Shown piece by piece: positions 24,722-34,843 of a DNA stretch of 64,000 nucleotides (within the stretch, counting starts at the first letter, position 1; each line of letters starts with the position of its first letter). Origin of the DNA: CBDBJL01 sp965206365 (lineage in GTDB: Bacteria; Pseudomonadota; Alphaproteobacteria; JABAAW01; JAHZMA01); assembly GCA_965206365.1 (NCBI GenBank), contig CBDBJL010000009.1, positions 124,001 to 188,000 of the forward strand, given 5' to 3'. The position numbers and the translations under genes were made by a program. The notes beneath the pieces were generated by a model. It was not told where the DNA came from, did not search any database, and saw only the letters and a program-made list of their open reading frames with translations.

Positions 24722-26278
24722 TTATTCCCATTCAATGGTGCCGGGGGGTTTGCTGGTAACATCATATAAGATTCGATTAACTCCGCGCACTTGATTAATA
24801 ATGCGCGTGGCAATATCGCTTAAAAATTCAGGAGAAAAATGATAAATATCCGCCGTCATCCCATCTTTTGAAGTCACCGCGCGTAGCACCGCGCAATATT
24901 CATAAGAGCGCGCATCCCCCATAACCCCCACTGATTTTACCGGCAATAATACGGCAAAAGCCTGCCAAATTTCATCATAAAGCTCGACTTTTTGAATCTC
25001 ATCTAAATAAATTGTATCAATTTGCCTAAGAATATCGCATTTTTGTTTCGTAACCTCGCCCGGAATTCTAATGGCAAGCCCCGGCCCGGGAAAAGGATGC
25101 CTGCGCATCATATCGGTGGGCAACCCAATAATTTTACCCAATTCGCGCACTTCATCCTTAAATAATTCACGCAAGGGTTCAATCAGTTTCAGTGCCATTT
25201 TTTCTGGCAACCCACCCACATTATGATGCGATTTAATCACATGTGAGGGACCATAAACATGAGTAGATTCAATAATATCCGGGTAAAGTGTGCCTTGCAC
25301 CAAAAATTTAGCCTGATTGGCTGCGGCTTCTTCAAAAATATCAATAAATAATTTGCCAATAATTTTGCGTTTCCTCTCAGGATCCGTAACGCCGGCAAGT
25401 GCCGATAAAAATCGCTCAGATTCTTGGCGATGAATCAATTTAATTTGATAATGTTCACGAAAAACGGCAACAACCTGCTCCGCCTCTCCTGCCCGTAACA
25501 ACCCATTATCGATAAAAATACAAGTGAGCTTAGAACCAATGGCTTGATGCACCAAAATGGCGGCAACAGAAGAATCAACTCCGCCAGAGAGTCCGCAAAT
25601 CACTTCGGATTCTCCAGCTTGAGCTTTAATTCTCGCAATACTTTCTTGGTTGAAATTTGCCATTGTCCATTTGGGCACGCAACCAGCAATGTTTAGGGCA
25701 AAGTTTTCTAGCATTTTTGCCCCATCTGTGCTGTGGAATACTTCGGGGTGAAATTGCACGCCATAATAATGTTGCGCTAGATCCGCAATTGCGGCAAAGG
25801 GGGCTATTTGCGTGGTAGCAATAACAATAAAATTTTCGGGCAATTGATGAATATGATCCCCATGCGACATCCATACTTGGCTATCGCTTAGGTCTTGAAA
25901 TAGCAAAGTTTCAGAGCTAGTAATTTTAAGTTGAGCTTTGCCAAATTCTCGATTTTTTTCGGCTTTCACTTTGCCACCAAAATACGAACACAAGGCTTGT
26001 TGCCCATAGCAAATTCCTAAGATTGGCAATTTTGTAGCAAAAATAGCTGCATCTGGCATTGGTGCCCCTTCTAGGCTTAAGCTTTCAGGTCCTCCTGATA
26101 AAATGATGCCCTGAAAAGCGACATCAGCAAGCAATGTGGCATTTACCCGATCATAAGCATAGATTTCGCAATAAATATTGGCTTCACGCAATCTACGAGC
26201 AATTAATTGTGTAAATTGCGAACCGAAATCTACAATAAGAATTGTATCTTGATTTTTCTGTAATTGCTGAGAAAGCAT
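24722..26278 (-). CDS. guaA: GMP synthase (glutamine-hydrolysing)
   Basis: A 518-aa GuaA, converting XMP to GMP. It has an N-terminal class I glutaminase with Cys90 (GICYGQQAL) and the HPEVFHS dyad segment, an ATP-pyrophosphatase P-loop SGGVDSSVAA at about 235, and the C-terminal dimerisation domain ending KPPGTIEWE. It lies 4 bases after pyrG, so the two nucleotide amidotransferases are cotranscribed. Confidence 0.98.
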   Translation of the reverse strand: MLSQQLQKNQDTILIVDFGSQFTQLIARRLREANIYCEIYAYDRVNATLLADVAFQGIILSGGPESLSLEGAPMPDAAIFATKLPILGICYGQQALCSYFGGKVKAEKNREFGKAQLKITSSETLLFQDLSDSQVWMSHGDHIHQLPENFIVIATTQIAPFAAIADLAQHYYGVQFHPEVFHSTDGAKMLENFALNIAGCVPKWTMANFNQESIARIKAQAGESEVICGLSGGVDSSVAAILVHQAIGSKLTCIFIDNGLLRAGEAEQVVAVFREHYQIKLIHRQESERFLSALAGVTDPERKRKIIGKLFIDIFEEAAANQAKFLVQGTLYPDIIESTHVYGPSHVIKSHHNVGGLPEKMALKLIEPLRELFKDEVRELGKIIGLPTDMMRRHPFPGPGLAIRIPGEVTKQKCDILRQIDTIYLDEIQKVELYDEIWQAFAVLLPVKSVGVMGDARSYEYCAVLRAVTSKDGMTADIYHFSPEFLSDIATRIINQVRGVNRILYDVTSKPPGTIEWE

Positions 26279-26282
26279 TTTT

Positions 26283-27968
26283 TCAATCTTTCACCAACCG
26301 CGATTGTTCCACAACTGCTTGAATGAAAGATGCAAATAAAGGATGCGGCTTTGTCGGCCGTGATTTTAATTCAGGGTGAAATTGCACCCCGATAAACCAT
26401 GGATGATCAGGGATTTCTATAATTTCAGGCAAAGTTCCATCCGGTGATATTCCCGAAAAGATTAAACCGTTATCTTCCAGCTGTTTTTGATAGGCAATAT
26501 CCACCTCATAGCGGTGGCGATGCCGTTCGCTAATTTCGTCGGTGGCATAAATTTCTTGCACCCGACTCTTTGCTCGTAATTTACACGGATAAGCTCCCAA
26601 CCGCATCGTTCCCCCTAATACAGTTTGTTTATTGTTGCGTTTTTCAATTCCACTTCCTTTTTGCCATTGATCCATATAGGTAACAATAGGGGCGATATGT
26701 TCAGCTTGAGAAAATTCCATTGAATTGGCCTGAATGATCCCAACAACATTGCGAGCAAATTCAATAACTGCCATTTGCATGCCAAAGCAAATGCCGAAAA
26801 AGGGAATTTTTTGTTCACGGGCAAATTGTGCAGCAATAATTTTGCCAAGTGCTCCGCGATCTCCAAATCCTCCGGGGATTAAAATGCCACTCATATTTTT
26901 TAATCGATGATCAAGCTCACCCACTGATATTTTTTCTAAGGATTCCGAATCTAACCAATGTAGCTTTGCGCGTACACCGCAAGCAGCTGCACCATGTTCT
27001 AGTGCGGCTGTCAATGATTTATAGGCATCGGTTAATTCAATATATTTGCCGACACAAGCAATATTAACAACCCCTTCAGGGCTACGAATGGCTTGGGCAA
27101 TTTTATGCCATTTTGTAAGAGTTTTCTTAAATTCTTCGGGGTTTCCCGGCAGAGAAAAATGTCGCAAAACTTCGCGATCTAACCCCTCATGACTTAAAGC
27201 TTCGGGCGATGCATAAATTGTATCTAAATCATGGGCACAAATAATGCCAGTTTCAGCAATATTACAAAATAAAGATAATTTCCGCTTTTGCGGTTCAGGA
27301 ATTTCCATTTCACTACGACATAACAAGATATCAGGTTGAATGCCAAGCGAAAGAATTTCCTTCACCGAATGTTGGCTGGGTTTGGTTTTAATTTCTTTTG
27401 CTACTTTAATGTAAGGCACTAAGGTTACATGCATAAATAAGCATTTGGTTTTTCCAAGATCATTGGCAAGCTGACGGATCGCCTCAAGAAATGGTAGGCT
27501 TTCAATATCGCCCACTGTGCCCCCAATTTCACAAATTACAAAATCTTCATCTGTAAGGTTTCCGATAATAAAATTTTTAATTTCATTGGTAACATGCGGA
27601 ACCACCTGAACGGTAGAACCATTATAAAATGTTCCTTGGCGTTCTTTATGGATTAAATCTTGATAAATTTTTCCTGATGTAATGTTATCATTGCGAGTTG
27701 CGGTTACATTTGTAAAGCGTTCGTAATGCCCCAAATCTAAATCGGTTTCCGCACCATCATCGGTAACAAAAACCTCACCGTGCTCGTAGGGGCTTAATGT
27801 TCCAGGATCTACATTTAGATAGGGATCAAGCTTACGCAACCGAACCTTATAACCATGCCCTTGTAATAAAACCCCCAACGACGAAGCTGCGATCCCTTTG
27901 CCTAAAGAAGAAACAACCCCACCGGTAATGAAAATGAAATTGCTATTGACTTGCCGGGAGCTTTGCAT
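26283..27968 (-). CDS. pyrG: CTP synthase
   Basis: A 561-aa PyrG, making CTP from UTP and glutamine. The synthase domain begins FIFITGGVVSSLGKGIAASS with LDPYLNVDPGTLSPYEHGEVFVT. The glutaminase domain has the nucleophile in FGICFGMQMAV and the His-Glu in GVQFHPELKSRP. The N-terminus is about eight residues longer than the common MTRYIFITGG form. It lies 9 bases behind secG. Confidence 0.98.
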   Translation of the reverse strand: MQSSRQVNSNFIFITGGVVSSLGKGIAASSLGVLLQGHGYKVRLRKLDPYLNVDPGTLSPYEHGEVFVTDDGAETDLDLGHYERFTNVTATRNDNITSGKIYQDLIHKERQGTFYNGSTVQVVPHVTNEIKNFIIGNLTDEDFVICEIGGTVGDIESLPFLEAIRQLANDLGKTKCLFMHVTLVPYIKVAKEIKTKPSQHSVKEILSLGIQPDILLCRSEMEIPEPQKRKLSLFCNIAETGIICAHDLDTIYASPEALSHEGLDREVLRHFSLPGNPEEFKKTLTKWHKIAQAIRSPEGVVNIACVGKYIELTDAYKSLTAALEHGAAACGVRAKLHWLDSESLEKISVGELDHRLKNMSGILIPGGFGDRGALGKIIAAQFAREQKIPFFGICFGMQMAVIEFARNVVGIIQANSMEFSQAEHIAPIVTYMDQWQKGSGIEKRNNKQTVLGGTMRLGAYPCKLRAKSRVQEIYATDEISERHRHRYEVDIAYQKQLEDNGLIFSGISPDGTLPEIIEIPDHPWFIGVQFHPELKSRPTKPHPLFASFIQAVVEQSRLVKD

Positions 27969-27977
27969 AATTCCAGG

Positions 27978-28310
27978 TTACTGTGAGAGTGGAACCGCAG
28001 GAAGTTCAGCTTTTTCAGGATCGGGGAGTTGTTCTGATTGTTCTTGAAGTTCTTGTAGCAAATTTTCCTCTTTCGCTTGCTGCGAGCTTCCCAAAATCGT
28101 AAGTAACAAGCTGGTGAGAATAAAACACGCTGCTAAAATTGCAGTTGTTCGCGTTAAAAAATTGGCACTGCCGCGCGCGGTAAATAAGCCAAATTGACCT
28201 CCACCGCCGCCGCCGATACCTAACGCACCCCCTTCACTTTTCTGCAAAAGGATAATAACAACAAGTGTAACAGCAATCAACAGATGGATAGCTAACAAAA
28301 TGTTTTCCAT
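27978..28310 (-). CDS. secG: Preprotein translocase subunit SecG
   Basis: A 110-aa SecG with two TM helices (about 4-22 and 53-72) around the conserved LLQKSEGGALGIGGGG and LTRTTAILAACF segments. An acidic Glu/Gln/Pro tail follows. It is the first gene of secG-pyrG-guaA, a widespread alphaproteobacterial order. Confidence 0.95.
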   Translation of the reverse strand: MENILLAIHLLIAVTLVVIILLQKSEGGALGIGGGGGGQFGLFTARGSANFLTRTTAILAACFILTSLLLTILGSSQQAKEENLLQELQEQSEQLPDPEKAELPAVPLSQ

Positions 28311-28450
28311 GGAAATTTGGCTCCAAATAATTATTTTAATAATTTAAGCTATTTACGAAACTTTATTCTAGGTTATAATGCACCTATTAGGTTATGCCAA
28401 GCCTTAAATGATTATAATCAAAAAGCTTCTTTCAGAAAAGCCCTTATTTT

Positions 28451-29332
28451 ATGGATATTACTGTTGAATTTGCCAATCAAATTGGATATCTAGTGTTATC
28501 GGTAATCGAAAAGCATGCAATCACTAATTTTCAAAATTTAAATGATTCTCAAATTTTCTTAAAAAATAATGGGCAAGATATTGTCACAGAAATTGATTTG
28601 GCAATTGAAGCTGAATTATCACAGCATTTGCAAGCTTCATTAGCGGGAAGTTTCATTTTAGGTGAGGAAGGCTATGCAGAAGATGCTAGCATCGTTAAGC
28701 AAGCACAAAATTATTCGTATGTTTGGGTAATAGACCCTTTAGATGGTACGCGTAATTTTTCGCAAGGGATTGAAATTTATTCAAGTATGGTGGCTCTTTG
28801 CGAGCAAGGTAAGGTTGTACTTGGAGTGCTTTATGATTGTTTGGAGCGCGATGTTGCCATCGCGATCGCCGGCTTAGGAGCTTACTACTTAAAGTCAAGC
28901 ACAAAAATATCTGCGATTGAGGATGATCGCTTTGTAGAGATAACAGGTTTAATTGGGCACTTCCCGCCTAGGTTGCGCGAGGAATTGTTACAAAATACAA
29001 TAACAACCTCTTTGGAAGGCAAAGATATTTTTTGTCAAAATATGAATATTATGCAACGAATTGCAACAATGAAGCATGTAAAAAGTTTGCGTTGTGCGGG
29101 TATGGATTTTATTGGTATGGCAAAGGGTGAACGTCATTTTTCAGTTTACAATAGCCTAAAATCTTGGGATCATGCGGCTGGCAAATTATTGTTAGAAGAA
29201 GCTGGTGGAATTTTTCAAGCAATTGGTGGTAATATTTCCCCCTATAATGCTTTGGAAGAATCAGGCAGATTCCTTGCCGTTTATTCTACTTCGCAAAAAG
29301 AACGATTAATGGCAATTCTTTGCCTTGAATAA
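28451..29332 (+). CDS. Inositol monophosphatase family protein
   Basis: A 293-aa Mg-dependent phosphatase of the IMPase family. The metal site residues are in ILGEEGY, WVIDPLDGTRNFSQGI and LKSWDHAAGKLLLEEAGG. Members hydrolyse inositol phosphate, 3'-phosphoadenosine phosphate or fructose-1,6-bisphosphate; the sequence does not decide which. It is divergent from secG, with a 140-base gap. Confidence 0.88.
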   Translation: MDITVEFANQIGYLVLSVIEKHAITNFQNLNDSQIFLKNNGQDIVTEIDLAIEAELSQHLQASLAGSFILGEEGYAEDASIVKQAQNYSYVWVIDPLDGTRNFSQGIEIYSSMVALCEQGKVVLGVLYDCLERDVAIAIAGLGAYYLKSSTKISAIEDDRFVEITGLIGHFPPRLREELLQNTITTSLEGKDIFCQNMNIMQRIATMKHVKSLRCAGMDFIGMAKGERHFSVYNSLKSWDHAAGKLLLEEAGGIFQAIGGNISPYNALEESGRFLAVYSTSQKERLMAILCLE

Positions 29333-29467
29333 TAACGAAGATTCCCTTATTGTTGGGCATGTTTATAGAGTAAATTTATGATCATTGATTAGATTTGTTT
29401 TGAAAAATTACGATCAAATCAAATATTTGTTTCTCGGTATCTGTTTTTCAGGGGTGTTGTTACTGTA

Positions 29468-31363
29468 ATGTTGCTTATTTTCCGTTCTTTCATGAAATCC
29501 TTATTGTTTAAGATTGTTTTATTTGGCTTGCTTTTAGCCAGCTTTTTGCTATGGGGGATCTCCGATACACTTACCGGTAATGCTTTGGGTCGCAATGAAT
29601 TGGCGCGAGTGGGTAAAATATCCATTACGCTGAATCAATACCAGCAAGATTATCGTCGCCGGGAACAAAGTTTATTGCAAAAAGGAGTTACGCAACAAGA
29701 GCTGCGCAATTATGCCTTACCCTATACAACGCTTTCAGCTTTGATCGACCGGGCTTTGTTAAGCTCTGAGGCCGATAGGTTAGGGATTACTACTTCCCAA
29801 AAGCTTTTGCAAAAAGATATTTTTGCCACCCCGGAATTTCAAGGAATTGATGGCAATTTTTCAACGCAAACAATGCAAGAAACTCTTCGGTATAATGGCT
29901 TGAAAGTTAAACAATATTACGATATTCGCCGACGTGATTTGCAAATTTCGGCTTTGTTAACCGCCTCTTTGGCTGGGCATAAGGCCCCAACGCAGATGCA
30001 AACCGAGAATTACCGCTTTGTTCGTGAAACGCGAAATGTAGATTACGTATCTGTTACGATTCAATCGCAAAAACTTACGAAAACGCCTAGCGAAGAAATG
30101 TTGCAAAAATATTACCAAGAAAACAAACAGCAATTTCATCAAGCTGAACGCCGTGAAATTGCTTATATTCACGTTAATATTGCCGATATTGCCCGAAATA
30201 TTAAACCCAATCGCGATGAAATTGTGCGCTATTATCGTGAGCATCAACAAGATTTTACCACAGCCGAGCAGCGTGCGTTTCAATTGATTTTTTTCACCGA
30301 TTCTATTGAGGCAGCAAAATTTTATCAGGCTTTGCAAAGCGGAGCTGATTTTGAAGCGCAAGCAAAACAGCAAAACCTTACTATTTCCAATAATGATTTG
30401 CAAAATCAGAACGAGATTGTTGATGCTGCGCTTGCCAAGGGGGTTTTTGCCGTAACAAAACCAGGGCAACATACCAACCCTATTGAGGGTACGCTTGGCT
30501 TTTATGTTGCATTTGTTGAAAAAATTATTCCACAGAAAACTGAAAGCTTTGAAAACGTACAGGTGGAATTGCAAGAGAGAATCGCTCAAGAAAAAACCAT
30601 TGATATTTATTTCCAGTTACTTTCCAATGCTGAGGATTTGAGTATTTCGGGAAGTGATATTTCTGAAATCGCAGATTCTTTAGATGTTACGATTCAAAAA
30701 ACTGGTCTTATTGATCATAGAGGACAGCTTGAAAACTCAGAATTTTCAAGAAATCTTTTGCAGCACCCAAATTTTCTTCCCGATGCGTTTGCACTCGCAA
30801 ATGGAGATACTAGCTTTGTAACGCAGATCGAACAGCAGGGCTTTTACCTGGTGAAGGTTGAAGATATTCGTGCGAGTTATATTCCTGAATATTTGGAAAT
30901 TGTAGATCAAGTGAAATCAGCATGGGAAAATACTGAAAAACGTATAGCATTGCGAGCGCGTTTAATGCAATTGCAAACAAAGATTATGGATTCAGAGCCG
31001 AAATCGTTGAAACAAATTGCAGCTGAGCAAAATTACGCCGTATTAGAGCGGAAAAAATTGAATCGATTTGCGCAAACTTGGCCGGCGAATGTAATGCATT
31101 CGGTATTTCTATTGCGTGAAAATGGGCTTCATCTTGGGGAAGATGATAATCAAATGCTTTTATTTCAGGTGAATAAGATTGAATATCCTTTGGGGGTTCA
31201 AGAAAATAATCAAGAATATGCAAATTTTCTTAATGCTTTCAATAAACAATATGGTGATCTTATAACTTCACTTTATAAATCTTCTTTACAGAAAAAGCAT
31301 AAAACCACTGTGAATGAAAAATTATTTCAACAATTACTCACCCAAGCAGATCCAGAACAGTAA
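29468..31363 (+). CDS. ppiD: PpiD-like periplasmic chaperone / peptidyl-prolyl isomerase
   Basis: A 631-aa protein with one N-terminal TM helix (about 9-30, SLLFKIVLFGLLLASFLLWG), a SurA_N_3/PpiD-type segment (RVGKISITLNQYQQDYRRRE ... LSALIDRALLSSEADRLGI), a parvulin-like region at about 255-355, and a long C-terminal helical part. PpiD anchors at the Sec translocon and assists folding of exported proteins. The parvulin domain is divergent, so isomerase activity is doubtful. ATG 29468 or 29492 may be the start. It stands alone; in many relatives it precedes tryptophan genes. Confidence 0.85.
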   Translation: MLLIFRSFMKSLLFKIVLFGLLLASFLLWGISDTLTGNALGRNELARVGKISITLNQYQQDYRRREQSLLQKGVTQQELRNYALPYTTLSALIDRALLSSEADRLGITTSQKLLQKDIFATPEFQGIDGNFSTQTMQETLRYNGLKVKQYYDIRRRDLQISALLTASLAGHKAPTQMQTENYRFVRETRNVDYVSVTIQSQKLTKTPSEEMLQKYYQENKQQFHQAERREIAYIHVNIADIARNIKPNRDEIVRYYREHQQDFTTAEQRAFQLIFFTDSIEAAKFYQALQSGADFEAQAKQQNLTISNNDLQNQNEIVDAALAKGVFAVTKPGQHTNPIEGTLGFYVAFVEKIIPQKTESFENVQVELQERIAQEKTIDIYFQLLSNAEDLSISGSDISEIADSLDVTIQKTGLIDHRGQLENSEFSRNLLQHPNFLPDAFALANGDTSFVTQIEQQGFYLVKVEDIRASYIPEYLEIVDQVKSAWENTEKRIALRARLMQLQTKIMDSEPKSLKQIAAEQNYAVLERKKLNRFAQTWPANVMHSVFLLRENGLHLGEDDNQMLLFQVNKIEYPLGVQENNQEYANFLNAFNKQYGDLITSLYKSSLQKKHKTTVNEKLFQQLLTQADPEQ

Positions 31364-31448
31364 ATAGCCAATTGATTTGAATTAATTTGCATGATTCTTG
31401 CTGATTCACAATCAGAAATTATTGATAAATACTGAATGATGAAATCAT

Positions 31449-31507
31449 GTTGGTAGCTATCCGCCTTGAACCAAGAAAATTTTCTGGTGATAGTGTCTGC
31501 TACCTAC
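31449..31507. ncRNA. Candidate structured element
   Basis: Three nested pairings: GGTAGC (31452-31457) with GCTACC (31499-31504), extended outward by two more pairs across a T-T mismatch; TATC (31458-31461) with GATA (31489-31492); and an inner hairpin CC-AGAA-AATT-TTCT-GG (31471-31487, with one bulged A). The arrangement could fold as an RNA or be a decayed terminator. No known RNA family is recognised. Confidence 0.3.
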
Positions 31508-31603
31508 AAATGAGTTTCGTATTTCTTAAAAAATGAATTGGCACTTTAAATCTTAACAATATCGTCAAAATAACAGAATATGAGATGATGGCCAGTAATT
31601 TTT

Positions 31604-31626
31604 CGACATAATTGTCGTAATTTTTT
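31604..31626 (+). terminator. Possible ppiD terminator
   Basis: CGACA-TAAT-TGTCG (31604-31617) followed by TAA and six T. The stem is only 5 bp, so this is a weak call. It is 240 bases after the ppiD stop. Confidence 0.3.
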
Positions 31627-31728
31627 CGATATCAAACTTATTCAATACAGAATTTACCGAAAAACTATTGTAACAATACGAATGTTCACCTGAAAAAATT
31701 TTGCAAACAACGCTTTATGCGTCACAAA

Positions 31729-32508
31729 CTATACATTAATAACCAACCCATCATAGGCTGGTTGCACACCTTGTGGCAGGATTTTCATAACTTCATCATA
31801 ATCCAATGAAGCGTTCATATGGGTGAAATAAGTTTGTTTGGGCTTAAGTTGTTCTACCCATCCTAACACCCTTTCAAGATGCGCATGAGTAGGATGCGGT
31901 TTATATCCTAAGCAATCTACCACCCAACAATCAATCCCCTGTAAGGCCTGCCAACTTTTGGATGGAAAATCAAACACATCCGTGCAATAGGCAAAATTCT
32001 CAATTCGAAGCCCAAAACTTTTACTAAAACCATGGTTTTGTTCTAAAGATAAACATTCCAAATGATGCAATGTAAATTTTTTACCCGCACCAATAATTTG
32101 TGGTGTAAGTACGGGTTTGTGATAATTTTCTTGTCCAACCGGTAATTGCGTGAACACATAGGCAAATCTTTCTTGTAGAATGGCCAAAGTTTTTGCATCG
32201 GTAAAACACGGCAAATCGCGTTTCATCTTATTATTAATCCAGCGCAAATCATCAAGCCCGTGAATATGGTCGGCATGGGCGTGGGTAATAAATAGCCCAT
32301 CAAGATGATTAATGTTGCTTGCTAGTAGTTGCTCGCGTAGATCAGGCCCCGCATCTACCAGCAATTGAGTGTCACCACTTTTAACCAAAATTGCCACCCG
32401 TTTGCGATAATTTTTGGGATTATTCGGGTTACAATTTCCCCAGCCAATTCCTGGAATAGGAACCCCACTTGATGTACCACATCCTAAAATTGTAATTTCA
32501 AGTGACAT
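31729..32508 (-). CDS. MBL-fold metal-dependent hydrolase (PhnP-like)
   Basis: A 259-aa metallo-beta-lactamase fold protein: LGCGTSSGVPIPGIGW, LVDAGPDLREQLL, and metal ligands in ITHAHADHIHGLDDLR plus C-terminal FTHMNASLDYDE. GCGTS(S/T)GVP is typical of the PhnP-like subgroup (cyclic phosphodiesterases); the natural substrate is unknown. The start overlaps the end of tatD by 11 bases. The metG-tatD-MBL order is common in alphaproteobacteria. Confidence 0.88.
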   Translation of the reverse strand: MSLEITILGCGTSSGVPIPGIGWGNCNPNNPKNYRKRVAILVKSGDTQLLVDAGPDLREQLLASNINHLDGLFITHAHADHIHGLDDLRWINNKMKRDLPCFTDAKTLAILQERFAYVFTQLPVGQENYHKPVLTPQIIGAGKKFTLHHLECLSLEQNHGFSKSFGLRIENFAYCTDVFDFPSKSWQALQGIDCWVVDCLGYKPHPTHAHLERVLGWVEQLKPKQTYFTHMNASLDYDEVMKILPQGVQPAYDGLVINV

Positions 32509-33295
32509 TTTCTAATTTTGAGTTAATTTTTGTCATCAAAGTTAGAAAATTATCTGTAGTTTGTTTTGCTAAAGCTTCAATAGATTCCCCCCTCACCTGT
32601 GCCAATATTGTGGCGGTATGGCGAATAAAAGCAGGTTCATTGCGCTTGCCCCGCATCGGTTCTGGCGCAAGATAAGGGGAATCTGTTTCAATCAGCAATA
32701 AATTTTTTGGAACATCAGCGGCAATATTGCGCAAGGATTCAGAATTCTTAAAGGTAATAATCCCAGCGAAAGAAATGTAGAATCCCATAGTTACCGCACG
32801 TTGCATAAGATCGGAAGTAGCGGAAAAACAGTGCAAAATGCAAGCAAATGGTTTTTGGGCATGATGCGTTTCGAGCATCTGGATCAGATCCGTATCGGCA
32901 TTTCTATTATGGACAATAAGTGGCAATCCGGTCTCCTGTGCCGCTTGAATATGAGTGATGAAATTACGTTTTTGTTTCGTGATATCAAAAGGTTTGCGAA
33001 AATAATCAAGTCCAGTTTCACCAAAAGCGATAATTTTAGGATGATTATTGGCAATTTCCAGCAATTCTGCACAATCAATTTCAGCTTCGGTTTCCACATG
33101 GCAAGGATGCAAACCGATACTTGCATAAATATTTTCATAACGTTCAATAATGGCAATAATATGATGATGGGCACTGGGCACTACACTGACACAAAGCATC
33201 CTATTCACATGATTTTCATGGGCGCGCTGAATAACAGTTTTGATCTCAGCGTCAGTTTTGAAATAATCTAAATGGCAATGGCTATCGGTAAACAT
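32498..33295 (-). CDS. tatD: TatD family metal-dependent hydrolase/DNase
   Basis: A 265-aa TIM-barrel hydrolase. Metal ligands: HCHLD at the N-terminus, AFGETGLDYFR, a His in LPLIVHNRNAD, HCFS and LLIETDSPYLAP. TatD proteins have 3'-5' exonuclease activity in vitro. It begins three bases after the metG stop and overlaps the next gene, so it is cotranscribed. Confidence 0.95.
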   Translation of the reverse strand: MFTDSHCHLDYFKTDAEIKTVIQRAHENHVNRMLCVSVVPSAHHHIIAIIERYENIYASIGLHPCHVETEAEIDCAELLEIANNHPKIIAFGETGLDYFRKPFDITKQKRNFITHIQAAQETGLPLIVHNRNADTDLIQMLETHHAQKPFACILHCFSATSDLMQRAVTMGFYISFAGIITFKNSESLRNIAADVPKNLLLIETDSPYLAPEPMRGKRNEPAFIRHTATILAQVRGESIEALAKQTTDNFLTLMTKINSKLENVT

Positions 33296-33298
33296 GGT

Positions 33299-34843
33299 CT
33301 AAATTTCACCCTCTAAGCGCGGAAAAATAATTGTTGGGGGGTGAATCAGATGCCCAGCTTGCAAAGGATTGTTGGCAATTGCACAAAACATTCGTTGGTT
33401 TTGAGGAACATTTAAAATATCAAGGATTTTGTTCGCACTATCAGGAGTAAAAGGTTGAAGCAATAAAGCCAAAATTCGAAGAACTTCTGCAATCGTAGTA
33501 AGCACAGCTTCCATTCGCGCAAAATCGGTTTTTTTCAATTCCCATGGTGCCATAATATCAATATATCGGTTGGCGTCACCGACTAAATTAAAAAAATCGG
33601 CTAAAGCAAGGTGAAAGGCTTGCTCGTCAAAATGCTGAGCCATTTTCTCAAATAATGCATAAGCCTGCTCTAAAAGAACAATATCTTCTGGGGTTTGTCC
33701 CAATATCGATATTTTGCAATCACAATTCTTTGCAATCATGGTTAGGCTTCTTTGGCACAGATTCCCGAAATCATTGGCAAGATCACTATTATTGCGCCGA
33801 ATCATGGCTTGATGCGAGAAATTACCATCTTGCCCAAAACTTACTTCACGCATTAAAAAAAACCGAGTGGCATCCAAACCATATTTTTCAATCAGCATCG
33901 TGGGATCAATAACGTTACCAATAGATTTAGAAATTTTCTCACCATTATTTGTCCACCAGCCATGTGCAAAAATACGTTTTGGTAGCGGCAATTCTGCTGC
34001 CATTAAAAAAGCTGGCCAATAAACTGCATGGAATATAAGAATATCCTTGCCTACCATATGTAAAATGTGAGTTTCGGGGTTAAGCCAAAAATCCCTGAAA
34101 AGCTCATTTTCTTTATCGGGAAAACCCAGCGCACTAATATAATTCGCTAATGCATCTATCCATACATACATAATATGATTATCGGTATTGGGAACGCGAA
34201 TGCCCCATTGAAACGAAGTACGTGAGATCGAAATATCGCGCAAACCTGATTTTACAAAACTTTTCACTTCATTGAAACGAGATTTTGGCGCAACAAAATT
34301 AGGATTATCAGCATAAAAATTAAGCAATTTTTCTTGGTAATCACTTAATTTAAAAAAATAACTTTCCTCTTCAAGCCATTCTACCGGTGCCGCTGTTGTT
34401 TTTGCAACTTTGATTCCTGTGCGTTCTTCCACCTGTTCTTTCGTATAAAAAGCTTCATCGCGCACCGCATACCAACCCGCATATTTATCCAAATAAATCG
34501 CATTTTTTTCCTCTAATAATTGCCAAAATGCAATTGCACCTTGTTTGTGATGCTGTTGAGTGGTGCGAATAAAATCTGAATTATTAATGTTAATATTTTC
34601 TAACAACTCTTTGAAATTACTTGAAAATTTATCGACTAATTCTTGTGGAGAAATGTTATTTTTTTGTGCTGATTGTTCAATTTTTTGTCCATGTTCATCC
34701 GTACCAGTCAACAGATAAACATGATCTCCGCTCAGTTTTTTAAAGCGAGCCAACACATCACAAGCCAGCGAAGTATAGGCATGTCCGATATGGGGCTTAT
34801 CATTTACATAGTAAATTGGAGTGGTTATATATACAGATTTCAT
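33299..34843 (-). CDS. metG: Methionyl-tRNA synthetase
   Basis: A 514-aa class I MetRS with PIYYVNDKPHIGHAYTS (HIGH motif), WTNNGEKISKSIGN (KMSKS variant KISKS) and an anticodon-binding helical domain. It has no C-terminal tRNA-binding EMAP domain and no zinc knuckle of the four-Cys type is apparent. The ATG at 34843 overlaps the holB stop (ATGA); an in-frame upstream start would add 75 residues unlike any MetRS. Confidence 0.97.
   Translation of the reverse strand: MKSVYITTPIYYVNDKPHIGHAYTSLACDVLARFKKLSGDHVYLLTGTDEHGQKIEQSAQKNNISPQELVDKFSSNFKELLENININNSDFIRTTQQHHKQGAIAFWQLLEEKNAIYLDKYAGWYAVRDEAFYTKEQVEERTGIKVAKTTAAPVEWLEEESYFFKLSDYQEKLLNFYADNPNFVAPKSRFNEVKSFVKSGLRDISISRTSFQWGIRVPNTDNHIMYVWIDALANYISALGFPDKENELFRDFWLNPETHILHMVGKDILIFHAVYWPAFLMAAELPLPKRIFAHGWWTNNGEKISKSIGNVIDPTMLIEKYGLDATRFFLMREVSFGQDGNFSHQAMIRRNNSDLANDFGNLCQRSLTMIAKNCDCKISILGQTPEDIVLLEQAYALFEKMAQHFDEQAFHLALADFFNLVGDANRYIDIMAPWELKKTDFARMEAVLTTIAEVLRILALLLQPFTPDSANKILDILNVPQNQRMFCAIANNPLQAGHLIHPPTIIFPRLEGEI

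Larger units (their letters stand above)
31364..31728. other. Intergenic region with RNA-like structure
   Basis: A 365-base convergent gap between ppiD and the MBL gene. It contains a nested inverted-repeat element at 31449-31507 and a small hairpin at 31604-31626, both listed separately. No ORF is seen. Confidence 0.5.

Noticed and set aside
29957..30589. 210-aa minus-strand ORF inside ppiD
   Set aside because: Long antisense open frame without family motifs; the plus strand carries a conserved SurA/PpiD-type protein.
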